Shown here: positions 1-8,092 of the stretch, one piece after another
Layout: each line of letters opens with the position of its first letter
Position numbering within the stretch: the stretch's first letter is position 1
NCBI GenBank assembly: GCA_937867335.1
Contig: CALMKX010000370.1
Location: forward strand, 1-38,893
Source of the DNA: an uncultured Acidobacteriota bacterium
Lineage (GTDB): Bacteria > Acidobacteriota > Thermoanaerobaculia > Multivoradales > SZUA-115
Direction of reading: 5' to 3'
Length of the DNA stretch: 38,893 nucleotides
Position numbers and translations under genes: made by a program
The notes under the pieces: generated by a model
Seen by the model: only the letters and a program-made list of their open reading frames with translations
Told to the model about the DNA's origin: nothing
The model's database searches: none

Positions 1-333
1 TGTACGGCCGAATTCGGTGAGGATCGCCACGACCGTGTCTTTCCAGGCCTCACCAAGACCGTCGTGCAGCGTCCTGATGGCGAGATCGAGCCCGGCGAGA
101 CGGTTGCCGAGCTGGCCTGTCAAAACTCCCTCGTCGGCGTGCGTATCCCAGCCGTTGATGCTGAGCGCTCCGATGCGCGGCCCATCTTCCGCCGAAAGGA
201 AGCGAGCTGCGGCCTGGGCCGTTTCGACGAGATCCCGGTAGGGCTGTGCTGGAGGAGCTATGACACGCCCCGTGGGACCGGCCACGCCTTTACCGGGCAC
301 GAAGCCGCCATCCGCGCGGCCCACGCCGCACAT
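1..333 (-). pseudogene. 5'-truncated DUF1501-family fragment, runs off the left edge
   Basis: Read on the minus strand from an ATG at 333, the frame gives a segment with the motifs GWDTHADEG, then TGQLGNRL, then DTVVAILTEFGRT, which is the conserved core of exported DUF1501 proteins (sulfatase-like fold, usually Tat-secreted). In that family this core lies past the middle of a roughly 400-residue protein. Here the frame closes upstream at a TAA at 427-429, so the signal peptide and N-terminal half are absent, and the C-terminus lies outside the window. No ribosome binding site precedes the ATG. Seen: the motif block and the stop. Inferred: a truncated or decaying gene, or a junction artefact near a contig end. 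Function of the family is not established. Confidence 0.55.
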
Positions 334-800
334 GCTTTCAGCCCCATCTCGCCCCCCTGATTGTTCCAAACGGGAGGAATGTAAATTAAAAGGATCTGCT
401 TTCGGTCGCCGATCTTTGTGATTTATTTACATCCAGGCGCTCAGGCCGCATGGCTCAAAACTTCGTATAGCCCCATCGATCCGCGCCCAACGCGGATTGA
501 CGCTCTGCACGCGCCGGCTTCCAATCGGGCCGGTCGGCGATGTGCAGTGTAGGAGCTGGCCGACCGTCCGACCGAATTCTTTCCGCCCGCAAGGCGCAAG
601 AAGAGCGCCGTGCGGCGATCGAAGCTGCCGAGGCCGAGGCCGACGAGGCCGAGCCCGCCGGCTAGCGCGGTGTGGAAACCGGCGGCTCGAGCTCCGGCTC
701 GGGCCGCCCGGCGAGCCTCGGTCCGGACCACCTGAGGCCGCTGGTTCGCGTAGAGAGGTCTGCGAGTTGCTCGGGGGTTAGGGTGTCGACCAAAGATGGC
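334..800. other. Gene-poor stretch with a short AT-rich patch and a possible gene remnant
   Basis: No convincing gene lies here. Positions 361-435 are noticeably more AT-rich than the rest of the window. From 540 to 665 (+) a 41-codon frame ends in an Ala/Glu-rich tail typical of bacterial protein C-termini. Its middle (VGAGRPSDRIL) weakly recalls the end of ribosomal protein S16, but it has no RBS or conserved upstream part. The remainder, 666-800, is the HU leader; I see no clear promoter in it. Confidence 0.4.
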
Positions 801-1079
801 ATGACCAAGGCCGAGCTGGTAGACGAGGTCGCCCGGACGACCCAGTTGACCAAGAAGCACGCCGAGATCATCGTCAACACGGTGTTCGACAGCATCGTGC
901 TCTCGCTCAAGGCGGGGGAGAAGATCGAGCTGCGCGGCTTCGGCAGTTTCCGCATTCGCCAGCGGGGCTCGCGGCTGGGGCGCAACCCCAAGACCGGCGA
1001 GGGAGTGACCGTCCCGCCCAAGCGGATTCCGTACTTCAAGCCTGGCAAAGAGCTTCGGGATCTACTCAACGGTGAGTAG
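801..1079 (+). CDS. HU family DNA-binding protein
   Basis: A 92-residue member of the HU/IHF family, which bends and compacts DNA as a dimer in the nucleoid. It begins MTKAELVDEVA, has the helical dimer region through about residue 45, then the family signature GFGSFRIRQR and the beta-arm region with GRNPKTGEGV, and ends in IPYFKPGKELRDLL. This matches the normal family length. The ATG at 801 was chosen because homology starts there; an in-frame GTG at 783 would add six residues. Neither has a strong ribosome binding site. It is followed at short distance by membrane-protein and lipid A genes on the same strand, so it may be co-transcribed. HU versus IHF subunit naming cannot be decided from the sequence. 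Confidence 0.93.
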   Translation: MTKAELVDEVARTTQLTKKHAEIIVNTVFDSIVLSLKAGEKIELRGFGSFRIRQRGSRLGRNPKTGEGVTVPPKRIPYFKPGKELRDLLNGE

Positions 1080-1112
1080 GCCTTTTGTCTCGGGACGCTC
1101 CTGGCCGCGCTC

Positions 1113-1580
1113 ATGGCGGCACCCGGAGCCGGTGCTGCAGGGTTCGTCGAGTTCCAGGAGGGTGTGAGGACCTTGGCCGAGACCCACGGCTCCCCGAATG
1201 GCGCCAGAACCCTGCCGCGCAGCCCCTGGCCGGCTTTGATCGCCGCCTGGCTGATCCCGGGCGGTGGCCACCTGATGCTCGGCCGCAGGCCGCTCGCTGC
1301 GGCCTTCTTCGCCCTGGTGCTGCTTTGCTTCCTGATCGGCCTCGGCCTCCACGGCGAGCTCTGGTCCCTGGGCTCTCCCGAGCCGCTGACCAAGGCCGCG
1401 GCTCTGGCTCAGCTCGGCACCGGCCTGCCCTACGTGGTGGCCCAGTTCCTGGCGCACTACCAGGGCCAGGTGACGGCTGCCGGCTACGAGTACGGGAACG
1501 TCTTCCTGCTCACGGCCGGGCTGATGAACTTGCTGCTCCTGCTCGAGGTCTACGACCTGGCGACCGGCAGGAAGGAATGA
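1113..1580 (+). CDS. Small multi-pass membrane protein (DUF6677-like)
   Basis: Up to 155 residues with three or four hydrophobic segments: around residues 40-55 (starting AWLIPGGGHLMLGR), 57-75, 100-112 and 124-140. The glycine-rich turn in the first segment recalls small membrane proteins common in Acidobacteriota that I remember as DUF6677; this is from memory and not checked. The start is uncertain. An AGGAGG at 1156-1161 precedes an in-frame GTG (1164) too closely and an in-frame TTG (1173) at a better distance, so the first 17 to 20 residues may not be translated. It sits four bases before another small membrane protein gene that overlaps lpxB, suggesting a role at the envelope, but the function is unknown. 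Confidence 0.7.
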   Translation: MAAPGAGAAGFVEFQEGVRTLAETHGSPNGARTLPRSPWPALIAAWLIPGGGHLMLGRRPLAAAFFALVLLCFLIGLGLHGELWSLGSPEPLTKAAALAQLGTGLPYVVAQFLAHYQGQVTAAGYEYGNVFLLTAGLMNLLLLLEVYDLATGRKE

Positions 1581-1584
1581 GGCG

Positions 1585-1779
1585 ATGCCCAGCCACTTCC
1601 TGCTGATGGTGGTCTACTCGCTCCTGGTGTCGAGCTTCTTCGCGCTGCTCTGGCAGCGCGAGAAGAAGCCCCGCATCCGCCTGTTCCTGCAAGTGTTTCT
1701 CGGCATGGTGGTGGGCGGCGTCGCGGTCGCCTGGCTGATGTACGGCTTCCCTTCGGGACCTCCGGCCGCCTTTCCATGA
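1585..1779 (+). CDS. Small two-TM membrane protein upstream of lpxB
   Basis: A 64-residue protein made almost entirely of two hydrophobic helices (about residues 5-22 and 34-52) joined by a positively charged loop containing REKKPRIR, so the loop likely faces the cytoplasm. It starts four bases after the preceding gene and its TGA overlaps the lpxB ATG in an ATGA, which is good evidence that it is translated and coupled to lpxB. I do not recognise a family. A helper role in lipid A assembly or export is suggested only by position. Confidence 0.7.
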   Translation: MPSHFLLMVVYSLLVSSFFALLWQREKKPRIRLFLQVFLGMVVGGVAVAWLMYGFPSGPPAAFP

Positions 1780-2900
1780 TTCCCCTCCTGGTGGTCGCCG
1801 GAGAAGCCTCGGGCGACCTGCACGGGGCTCGTCTGCTGGCCGCGGCCCGGCGGCAGCTACCCGACCTCGCCCCTTTCGGCCTGGGCGGGGAGGAGCTCGC
1901 CAAGGTGGGCTTCGACGCTGTGGCGAAGAGCTCGGAGATCGCCGTCGTGGGCATCACCGAGGTGGCCCGCATCCTGCGGCGTGCGCGCCAGATCTTCCAT
2001 CAGCTGCTGGCCGAGGTCGATCGGCGCAAGCCGAAGGCCGCGATCCTGATCGACTCTCCGGACTTCAACCTGCGCCTCGCCCGCGAGCTGCGCCGGCGCG
2101 GGGTGAAGGTGCTCTACTACATCAGCCCTCAAGTCTGGGCCTGGCGCTCGGGCCGGGTGGAGACCATCCGCGAGCGCGTCGACCGCATGTGGGTGCTGTT
2201 TTCCTTCGAGGAGGAGCTCTATCGACGGGTCGGAGTCGAGGTGGTGTGGGTGGGCCACCCGCTGGTCGATGAAGTGCCCCGGCTGCCGCAGATCTGGGAT
2301 GCCGGACCGCCCGAAGCCGGCGAGCCCTATCGCGTGGCTCTGCTGCCGGGTTCCCGGCGCAGCGAGGTCGCGGCGCTCTTCCCCCTCCTGCTCGAAGCGA
2401 CGCGTCGGCTCGCCGAGCGACTGCCGATCGCGCCGAGGTTGATCGTCGCCCCTGGCCTGGACGCCGAGGCGATGGCCCAGCAGGCGCGGGCCGCCGGCGT
2501 AGAGCTCGAGATCGTCCGCGACGGGCGCTTTGCGGCCCTGGCGGCCTCTCATCTGGCCCTGTGCGCCTCGGGAACCGCCACCCTGGAAGTGGGCCTGCTC
2601 ACCACGCCCCTCCTGGTGACCTACCGGGTGGGGCGCCTCACCGCCCTGCTCGGGCGTCTGCTGCTCCGGCTGCCGCACATCAGCCTGGTCAACCTGGTGC
2701 TCGGCAAGGGGGCCGTACCGGAGCTCCTGCAGGCTGAAGCCCGGCCGGAGACGCTCGCCGCCAGGGCGGCGGAGCTGCTGACCCATCCGCAGCAGGTGGC
2801 GGCGATGCGGGCCGATCTCGCCTTGCTCCGGGGTCGCCTGGGCTCGAGCGGCGCGGCGGAACGAGCGGCCGCCGAGCTGGTCAAGGAGCTCGGGCGATGA
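1776..2900 (+). CDS. lpxB: Lipid-A-disaccharide synthase
   Basis: LpxB condenses UDP-2,3-diacylglucosamine with 2,3-diacylglucosamine-1-phosphate (lipid X) to form the lipid A disaccharide, acting at the inner face of the cytoplasmic membrane. The 374-residue product has the family start LLVVAGEASGDLHGARL (residues 4-20), the IDSPDFNLRLA motif near 91-101, the signature YYISPQVWAWR near 115-125, and the UDP-binding half with GHPLVDE and LLPGSRRSEV. Length is normal for GT19 enzymes. Its ATG overlaps the previous stop, and its own TGA overlaps the next start (ATGA at 2897). Together with the following exporter this shows that the organism makes lipid A. Confidence 0.97.
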   Translation: MIPLLVVAGEASGDLHGARLLAAARRQLPDLAPFGLGGEELAKVGFDAVAKSSEIAVVGITEVARILRRARQIFHQLLAEVDRRKPKAAILIDSPDFNLRLARELRRRGVKVLYYISPQVWAWRSGRVETIRERVDRMWVLFSFEEELYRRVGVEVVWVGHPLVDEVPRLPQIWDAGPPEAGEPYRVALLPGSRRSEVAALFPLLLEATRRLAERLPIAPRLIVAPGLDAEAMAQQARAAGVELEIVRDGRFAALAASHLALCASGTATLEVGLLTTPLLVTYRVGRLTALLGRLLLRLPHISLVNLVLGKGAVPELLQAEARPETLAARAAELLTHPQQVAAMRADLALLRGRLGSSGAAERAAAELVKELGR

Positions 2901-4777
2901 GCCTGGGCGCCTTTCTCTGGAGCTACGCCCGGCGCTACCTGGCGTGGGGCGTGTTGGCGCTCGCGGCGATCCTGGTCTACGGCGCTGCGACCACTGCGAT
3001 GGTCACGCTCTTCGAGCCGATCTTCGGCGAAGTGCTGCTCGCCCGGGACCAGGCTCCCGACCTGCTCAAGACCGCGACGAGCCTCGGCGAAAGCAAGGTG
3101 AAGCCCGAGGACCCGGGCTGGAAGCAGGCCCTCGCCCGGATCAATCTCAAGAGGATTCTCGAGGGAGGGTACGAGCGGCTGAAGCGCCACTTCGCCGTCG
3201 GCCCGGATGCGGTGGTGTTCTTCGTGCCCCTGGTTTTCCTGGCGGTCTTCCTGTTGCGTAGCGGCGCCGACTTCGCGAGCGGATACGCCTTCCAACGGAT
3301 GGGCTTCGGCCTCACGGCCGATATCCGCAACGACCTCTACGACCACATCCTCGGCCAGTCCAGCCGCTTCCACGCCGAGCACCCTTCGGGCGAGCTGGTG
3401 GCGAGGGTCATCAACGACGTCAGCCTGATGCAGAACGCGGTCTCGAACCGCCTGCTCGACCTCTTCCAGCAGACCCTCACTTTGCTGCTCCTCCTGGCCC
3501 TGCTGGTCTCCTCCCAGCCCCGCCTGGCGCTGCTCTGCCTGGTGGTGGCGCCGATGCTCCTCCTGCCCATCGTGCGCTTCGGCAAGGGCTTGCGCCGCAC
3601 CAGCCACCGGAGCCAGGAACGGCTGGCGGACCTGACGGCCCTGCTTTCCGAGGCCGTGCGCGGCCATCGAGTGGTCAAGGCCTTCGGCATGGAGCGCTTC
3701 GAGCACACCCGCTTCGCTGCCTCCAACGCTCGCCATCTGCGGGTCTCGCTGCGGGCCCAGCTGCTGGCGAACCTCTCGGGGCCGGTGGTCGAGAGCATGG
3801 GGGTGGTTCTGGCGGCAGTCCTCTTGATCTGGGCCGGCTTCGCTATCCGCCAGGGCCAGCTCGATGCTCCGGCCCTGGTGACCTTCCTGGTCAACCTCTT
3901 CTTGATGTACGACCCGATCCGCAAGCTCAACAAGGTGAACCTGGTGCTGCAGCAGGCTCTGGCCGGAGCCCAGCGGGTGCAGGACCTGCTGCGCCTGGAG
4001 AGCGAGATCACCGAGCGGCCGGGAGCCCAACCGATCCACACGGTGGAACGCGGGATCGCCTTCGAGAGGGTGGCCTTCTCCTACGACGGCGACGGAGATT
4101 CCGTCCTCAAGGGGGTGGACCTCGAGATCCGGCGCGGCGAGGTGGTGGCGCTGGTGGGCCCCTCCGGAGGCGGCAAGTCCACCCTGGTCAATCTCCTGCC
4201 GCGCTTCTTCGACCCGACGACGGGGAGGGTGACGATCGATAGTCACGATATCCGCGACCTGCCGATCGCCAATCTGCGCTCGTTGATCGGCATCGTCACC
4301 CAGGAAACCACTCTGTTCAACGACACCATCCGCAACAACATCGCCTACGGCCGGGCCGATCTGCCGCTCGAGCAGGTGCGGCAGGCGGCGGTCGCCGCCC
4401 ACGCCGACGAGTTCATCCGCCAGACGCAGGCGGGTTACGACACCCTGGTGGGCGAGGGCGGCTTGCGGCTCTCCGGCGGCCAGCGCCAGCGCCTGGCGAT
4501 TGCCCGCGCCCTGCTCAAGAACGCCCCGATCCTGATCCTCGACGAGGCCACTTCACAGCTGGACACCGAGTCCGAGGCCCTGGTCCAGGAGGCTCTCGGC
4601 AACCTGATGACCGGCCGCACCACCCTGGTGATCGCCCACCGGCTCTCCACCGTCACCCGCGCCGACCGCATCGTGGTGATCGAAGACGGGCGCATCGCCG
4701 AGTCCGGCACCCACGAGGAGCTCCTGGCCAACAACGCCACCTACAAGCGGCTCTACGACTTGCAGTTCCAGGGCTGA
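2897..4777 (+). CDS. msbA: MsbA-like lipid A/lipid exporter, ABC type (TM + ATPase)
   Basis: A 626-residue half-transporter with an N-terminal six-helix exporter domain (about residues 1-365) and a C-terminal ATPase domain. Visible motifs are Walker A GPSGGGKST near 420-428, the Q-loop in IVTQET, the signature LSGGQ near 525-529, Walker B ILILDEAT near 545-552, and the switch histidine in VIAHRLS. It is slightly longer than Escherichia coli MsbA because the first extracytoplasmic loop (about 45-105) carries a hydrophilic insert. Close coupling to lpxB supports flipping of lipid A core across the inner membrane. A multidrug or other lipid substrate cannot be ruled out from motifs alone. Confidence 0.88.
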   Translation: MSLGAFLWSYARRYLAWGVLALAAILVYGAATTAMVTLFEPIFGEVLLARDQAPDLLKTATSLGESKVKPEDPGWKQALARINLKRILEGGYERLKRHFAVGPDAVVFFVPLVFLAVFLLRSGADFASGYAFQRMGFGLTADIRNDLYDHILGQSSRFHAEHPSGELVARVINDVSLMQNAVSNRLLDLFQQTLTLLLLLALLVSSQPRLALLCLVVAPMLLLPIVRFGKGLRRTSHRSQERLADLTALLSEAVRGHRVVKAFGMERFEHTRFAASNARHLRVSLRAQLLANLSGPVVESMGVVLAAVLLIWAGFAIRQGQLDAPALVTFLVNLFLMYDPIRKLNKVNLVLQQALAGAQRVQDLLRLESEITERPGAQPIHTVERGIAFERVAFSYDGDGDSVLKGVDLEIRRGEVVALVGPSGGGKSTLVNLLPRFFDPTTGRVTIDSHDIRDLPIANLRSLIGIVTQETTLFNDTIRNNIAYGRADLPLEQVRQAAVAAHADEFIRQTQAGYDTLVGEGGLRLSGGQRQRLAIARALLKNAPILILDEATSQLDTESEALVQEALGNLMTGRTTLVIAHRLSTVTRADRIVVIEDGRIAESGTHEELLANNATYKRLYDLQFQG

Positions 4778-4787
4778 GACGGCCCCG

Positions 4788-6542
4788 CTAGCCGCCGCCC
4801 GAGCCAGGCCGAAAGCGGAAGGCGAGGGGCTTGCCGGCAGCGGGGGACTCGAGCTTCAGCTGGTAGAGGCGAACCTCGGGGCCGTCCCACCACATGCCGT
4901 GGACGGCAATGGGACGGCCAAGGGGGAAGTCGAGGATCACGCTGCCGGAGGGCTCGAGGGTTCGGCGGGTCGGAGCCCGGCCGTTCAGGGTGGCTTCGGC
5001 CGGGCCTCCGGGGAGGATCTCGAGCGTGAGCCCGGCGAGCTCGCTCGGGCTTCCCACCAGGAGCTCTCCTCGCGTAGCCCTGTCGAGCCGAAAACTGCGG
5101 CCGCCGTCCTCCACCCGCACCTCGGGGCCGAGCGGCTTCACCCAGAGCCCGTTGTGCGCCACATCCTCCTGGCCAGAGGGCTTGAGGTGGTCCTGGGTGG
5201 TCTCGTAGGGCAGCCAGGCCCGGGCCTGGGCCGAGACGTGGTGGTAGCCGCCGGCCGCGGTGGTGGGGAAGGCCCGGGGCTCGAGCCAGCTGGGGTAGAG
5301 GAAGGGCGCTGCGGCCAACGCCACCAAAGTCGGCAACAGCGGTGAGCGGGGCTTGCCGGGCAGGAACCAGAAGGCCGGGTAGAGAGGCAGGAAGTAGCGG
5401 TTGGCCACGGCCGCGCCGCCGCCCCAGAAGTTGAACGGGCGGATGGCGACGAAGACGGCCGTGGCGGCGAGAGCTGCGAGCGGCAGGGCCCAGCGGCCTC
5501 GGCCCGGTCGATAGGCGAGAAGGCCCAGGACGAGGGGCAGATAGTAGGGCAACAGGCCCACGTTCCGGCCGAGCAGCAGGTAAAGGGCGTTGTAGGCGCT
5601 CAGATGGGCATCGAAGCCGTAGGGCAGGAGATGCCCCGGGGCGATCCAGGAGCCCCGTCCCCGGCTCGCCACCAGGCTCGGCCAGCTTTCCTTGAGGTCC
5701 ACCAGGGGAAAGCCAGTGTACGAGTAGAAACCCAGGCGTTCGCCGCCGTAGGGGGTCCAGCTGCCGTTCCAGAAGTAGCTGCCGGCCACCGCCACCAGCC
5801 CGACGGTTGCTGCCCCCAAGCCGAGAGCCATCCAGCCGCTCCGGCGCTCTGACTTCGGCACCGCGAGGAGCCCCGGCAGGAAGAGGGCACCGTACTGAGG
5901 GCGGGCGGCGGCCGCCACGGCCAGCATCGCACCTGTCGCGGCCCATCGCCACGGGCGCCGGCCCGCCGGGGCCGGCTCGCCCCAGATCTCTGGCAAGGCT
6001 CCTGCGGTCTGCGCTTCCGGGAGGTTGGCGAGAGCCAGGGCGAGGGCGCCGGTGCACATCAGGAAGAGATCCATGTGGGCCCAGAAGACCTGGGTGAAAG
6101 CTACCGAGGCGAACACGAAGACCGCCACCCAGAGCGGTGCGGCCCTGCCCACGGTGTGGCGCAGAGTAAACGCGCTGCACAGCGCTGCGGCGGCGAGAAG
6201 CAGGGCGTTGGCCACCGACGGGCCGCGGGTGGGGGAGATCCGGACGAAGGGCGCGAGGTAGAGCGAATAGGAGGCCGGCTTGCCGAAGGTGAAGTGGGCT
6301 CCGCGATCCGGGCTCTGCAGGATCAGCCCCTCCGGGAGCCGACCCCAATGTTGCCGGAAGCGGTCGAAGTCGCGGCGCTCGTAGCGCAGATCGAAGTCGA
6401 AAGCCAGGCTTTCGGCCTGCATCAGGTAGGTGGCTTCATCGCCTACCAGGGCCGGCCAGGAGCGGCGATCGAAGCTCGCTGCTGCAACCAGCAAGGCTGC
6501 CAGCAAGGCTCCCAGAACAACCCAGCTGAACCGCGCGGTCAT
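4788..6542 (-). CDS. GT-C membrane glycosyltransferase, family 39/ArnT-like
   Basis: A 584-residue protein with an N-terminal membrane helix, then the loop motif GDEATYLMQAESL near residues 34-46. The acidic DE there is the expected catalytic site of polyprenyl-phosphate-dependent GT-C enzymes, which act on the periplasmic side. At least nine further hydrophobic segments follow, then a soluble C-terminal beta-rich part from about residue 430. Substrate and acceptor are not readable. The ATG lies 12 bases after the TetR gene stop, so it is probably the last gene of the operon starting at 9282. It converges with the msbA-like gene, with a ten-base gap and no hairpin between. Confidence 0.75.
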   Translation of the reverse strand: MTARFSWVVLGALLAALLVAAASFDRRSWPALVGDEATYLMQAESLAFDFDLRYERRDFDRFRQHWGRLPEGLILQSPDRGAHFTFGKPASYSLYLAPFVRISPTRGPSVANALLLAAAALCSAFTLRHTVGRAAPLWVAVFVFASVAFTQVFWAHMDLFLMCTGALALALANLPEAQTAGALPEIWGEPAPAGRRPWRWAATGAMLAVAAAARPQYGALFLPGLLAVPKSERRSGWMALGLGAATVGLVAVAGSYFWNGSWTPYGGERLGFYSYTGFPLVDLKESWPSLVASRGRGSWIAPGHLLPYGFDAHLSAYNALYLLLGRNVGLLPYYLPLVLGLLAYRPGRGRWALPLAALAATAVFVAIRPFNFWGGGAAVANRYFLPLYPAFWFLPGKPRSPLLPTLVALAAAPFLYPSWLEPRAFPTTAAGGYHHVSAQARAWLPYETTQDHLKPSGQEDVAHNGLWVKPLGPEVRVEDGGRSFRLDRATRGELLVGSPSELAGLTLEILPGGPAEATLNGRAPTRRTLEPSGSVILDFPLGRPIAVHGMWWDGPEVRLYQLKLESPAAGKPLAFRFRPGSGGG

Positions 6543-6554
6543 CGCCGGCGGATT

Positions 6555-7223
6555 CTATCGCCCGCCTGGCAGCCAGCCGCGCAGCCAGGCGGCGAGTGCC
6601 CCTTGGAGCTCGCTCTGGAAGTCGAGCTCGAAGGCGGCGAGCGCCGGGTCGCTCGCCAGGGCCTGGCGCTTCGCAGGAGGCGGTGCTGCGAGCTGGGAGA
6701 GCCCGAGAATGAGGGCGTAGGCGCGGCGAAGGAAGCGGAGGCCGTCCCCGGCCGAGAGGGCAGGCACTCGAGCCTCCAGCCAGGCCGCGGTGGGAGCCAG
6801 CGCCGACAGCAGCCGGCGCTTGAAGTGGGCGATCTGCTCCGGGTCCGTGCTGGTTTCGAGGCTCGGCTCGAGCAAGCTCAGCAGACGAATCAGCTCGGGC
6901 TTTGAAACCAGCGTCGAAGCGATCGCTGCGGCCAGAGCTCCGGGGTCCCCTCCCGCGCCGGGAGCTTCCGCCAGCGCGGGTGTGAGGCCCGCGAGCCAGT
7001 CCGCGAGCCGCTCGAGGAGCAACTCCAGAAACAGTGCCTCCTTCGAGGGGAAATAGCGGTAGGTGGCCCCTTTGGCCACGCCGGCGCGCCGGGCGATCGC
7101 GGCCATGGTCACCTGAGCGTAGGGCGCCTCGGCCAGGCAGTCGGACGCCGCGGCCAGCAGTTGGGCTCGGCGCTGGCCCTTGGCTTCGGGCGCTCGGGCG
7201 CGCCGGAAAGGCAGCTCGGTCAC
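6555..7223 (-). CDS. TetR/AcrR family transcriptional regulator
   Basis: A 222-residue protein with an N-terminal helix-turn-helix (about residues 15-60) that includes VTMAAIARRAGVAKGATYRYFPSKEALF in broken form: the recognition region runs TMAAIARRAG then VAKGATYRYF. A helical ligand-binding domain follows to the end, with no recognisable ligand pocket. The GTG start at 7223 overlaps the dehydrogenase stop as GTGA, so its level is tied to the operon. Autoregulation is likely, because the operon promoter contains a 20-bp inverted repeat (9298-9317) of the size and symmetry TetR dimers bind. That this protein binds that site is inference. Confidence 0.92.
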   Translation of the reverse strand: MTELPFRRARAPEAKGQRRAQLLAAASDCLAEAPYAQVTMAAIARRAGVAKGATYRYFPSKEALFLELLLERLADWLAGLTPALAEAPGAGGDPGALAAAIASTLVSKPELIRLLSLLEPSLETSTDPEQIAHFKRRLLSALAPTAAWLEARVPALSAGDGLRFLRRAYALILGLSQLAAPPPAKRQALASDPALAAFELDFQSELQGALAAWLRGWLPGGR

Positions 7224-8092
7224 CGAGGGAGTCCGGGCCTGGGATAGTTGGTAGAGAGGAAGCTGTCCCACAGGGTATCCGGCACCAGCCGCCGCAGCCG
7301 CATCAGCAGATGTGCCGAGCCGGTGACTTTGTAGCGTGGACGCGGGCTCCGGGCTTCCACCGCCCGCTGAACCACCTTGGCAACGTCGTCCGGGTCCCCG
7401 GCGAGCCAGGAGAGAGGGCCCTTGTGGTAGGACTCCTCGGTGAGCCGCGCCACGGCCCGGTTGAGCCCATCGTAAGGAGAGCTCTCGCCCCCCAGCTCTC
7501 CCATGCTGCCCACGGCGGTGCCCGAGAACTCGGTGCGGATCAGCCCGGGCTGAATCAGGCTGACGGCGATACCGAAGCCGCCCACCTCGAAGCGGAGGGC
7601 GTCGGAGAGAGCCTCTAGAGCGTACTTGGTGGCGTGGTAGACGCCGCCTCCCGGGAACGTGAGGATGCCCCCCATGGAGCCGATGTTGACGATGCGGCCC
7701 CAGCCTTGGCGCCTCATCGCCGGCAGCACCAGCTGGGTGAGCCGGATCAGGCCGAAGACGTTGGTCTCGAACTGCTGGCGGACTCGGTCGAGGGGAATCT
7801 CTTCCACTGCGCCGGATTGACCGTAGCCAGCGTTGTTCACCAGCACATCGATCGCGCCATGGGTCCTTTCCACCTCCGCGACGGCCTGCCTCATCGAAGC
7901 TTCGTCGTTGACGTCGAGGGCGAGAGCCTTGCAGCCGGCGGCGGTGAGCTCGTTCAGGGAGTCGGGCCGACGGGCGGTGGCGTAGACCGCATGTCCTGCG
8001 CGGGCAAGGCGCAAGGCGGTCGCCTTGCCGATGCCGGAGGAGCAGCCGGTGATGAGGATGGCTTTCGAGGGAGTGGCGTGGCTCATGGTCAT
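7220..8092 (-). CDS. Short-chain dehydrogenase/reductase (SDR)
   Basis: A 290-residue classical SDR. The cofactor motif TGCSSGIG is at residues 15-22, followed by ATARRP, which favours NADP(H). DVND, NNAG near residue 88, a serine in NIGSMGG, and the catalytic YHATK with Tyr152 and Lys156 complete the active site. The substrate is unknown; the long C-terminal segment is like SDRs acting on lipids or steroids. The ATG at 8092 overlaps the stop of the upstream yellow-like gene (ATGA); a second ATG at 8086 is possible. The stop overlaps the TetR start. This tight double overlap argues that all three work in one process. Confidence 0.93.
   Translation of the reverse strand: MTMSHATPSKAILITGCSSGIGKATALRLARAGHAVYATARRPDSLNELTAAGCKALALDVNDEASMRQAVAEVERTHGAIDVLVNNAGYGQSGAVEEIPLDRVRQQFETNVFGLIRLTQLVLPAMRRQGWGRIVNIGSMGGILTFPGGGVYHATKYALEALSDALRFEVGGFGIAVSLIQPGLIRTEFSGTAVGSMGELGGESSPYDGLNRAVARLTEESYHKGPLSWLAGDPDDVAKVVQRAVEARSPRPRYKVTGSAHLLMRLRRLVPDTLWDSFLSTNYPRPGLPR

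Noticed and set aside
2621-4402. Long minus-strand open frame opposite the lpxB/msbA-like genes
   Set aside because: It is the antisense of clear coding sequence in GC-rich DNA and gives a Gln/His/Arg-rich product with no motifs.
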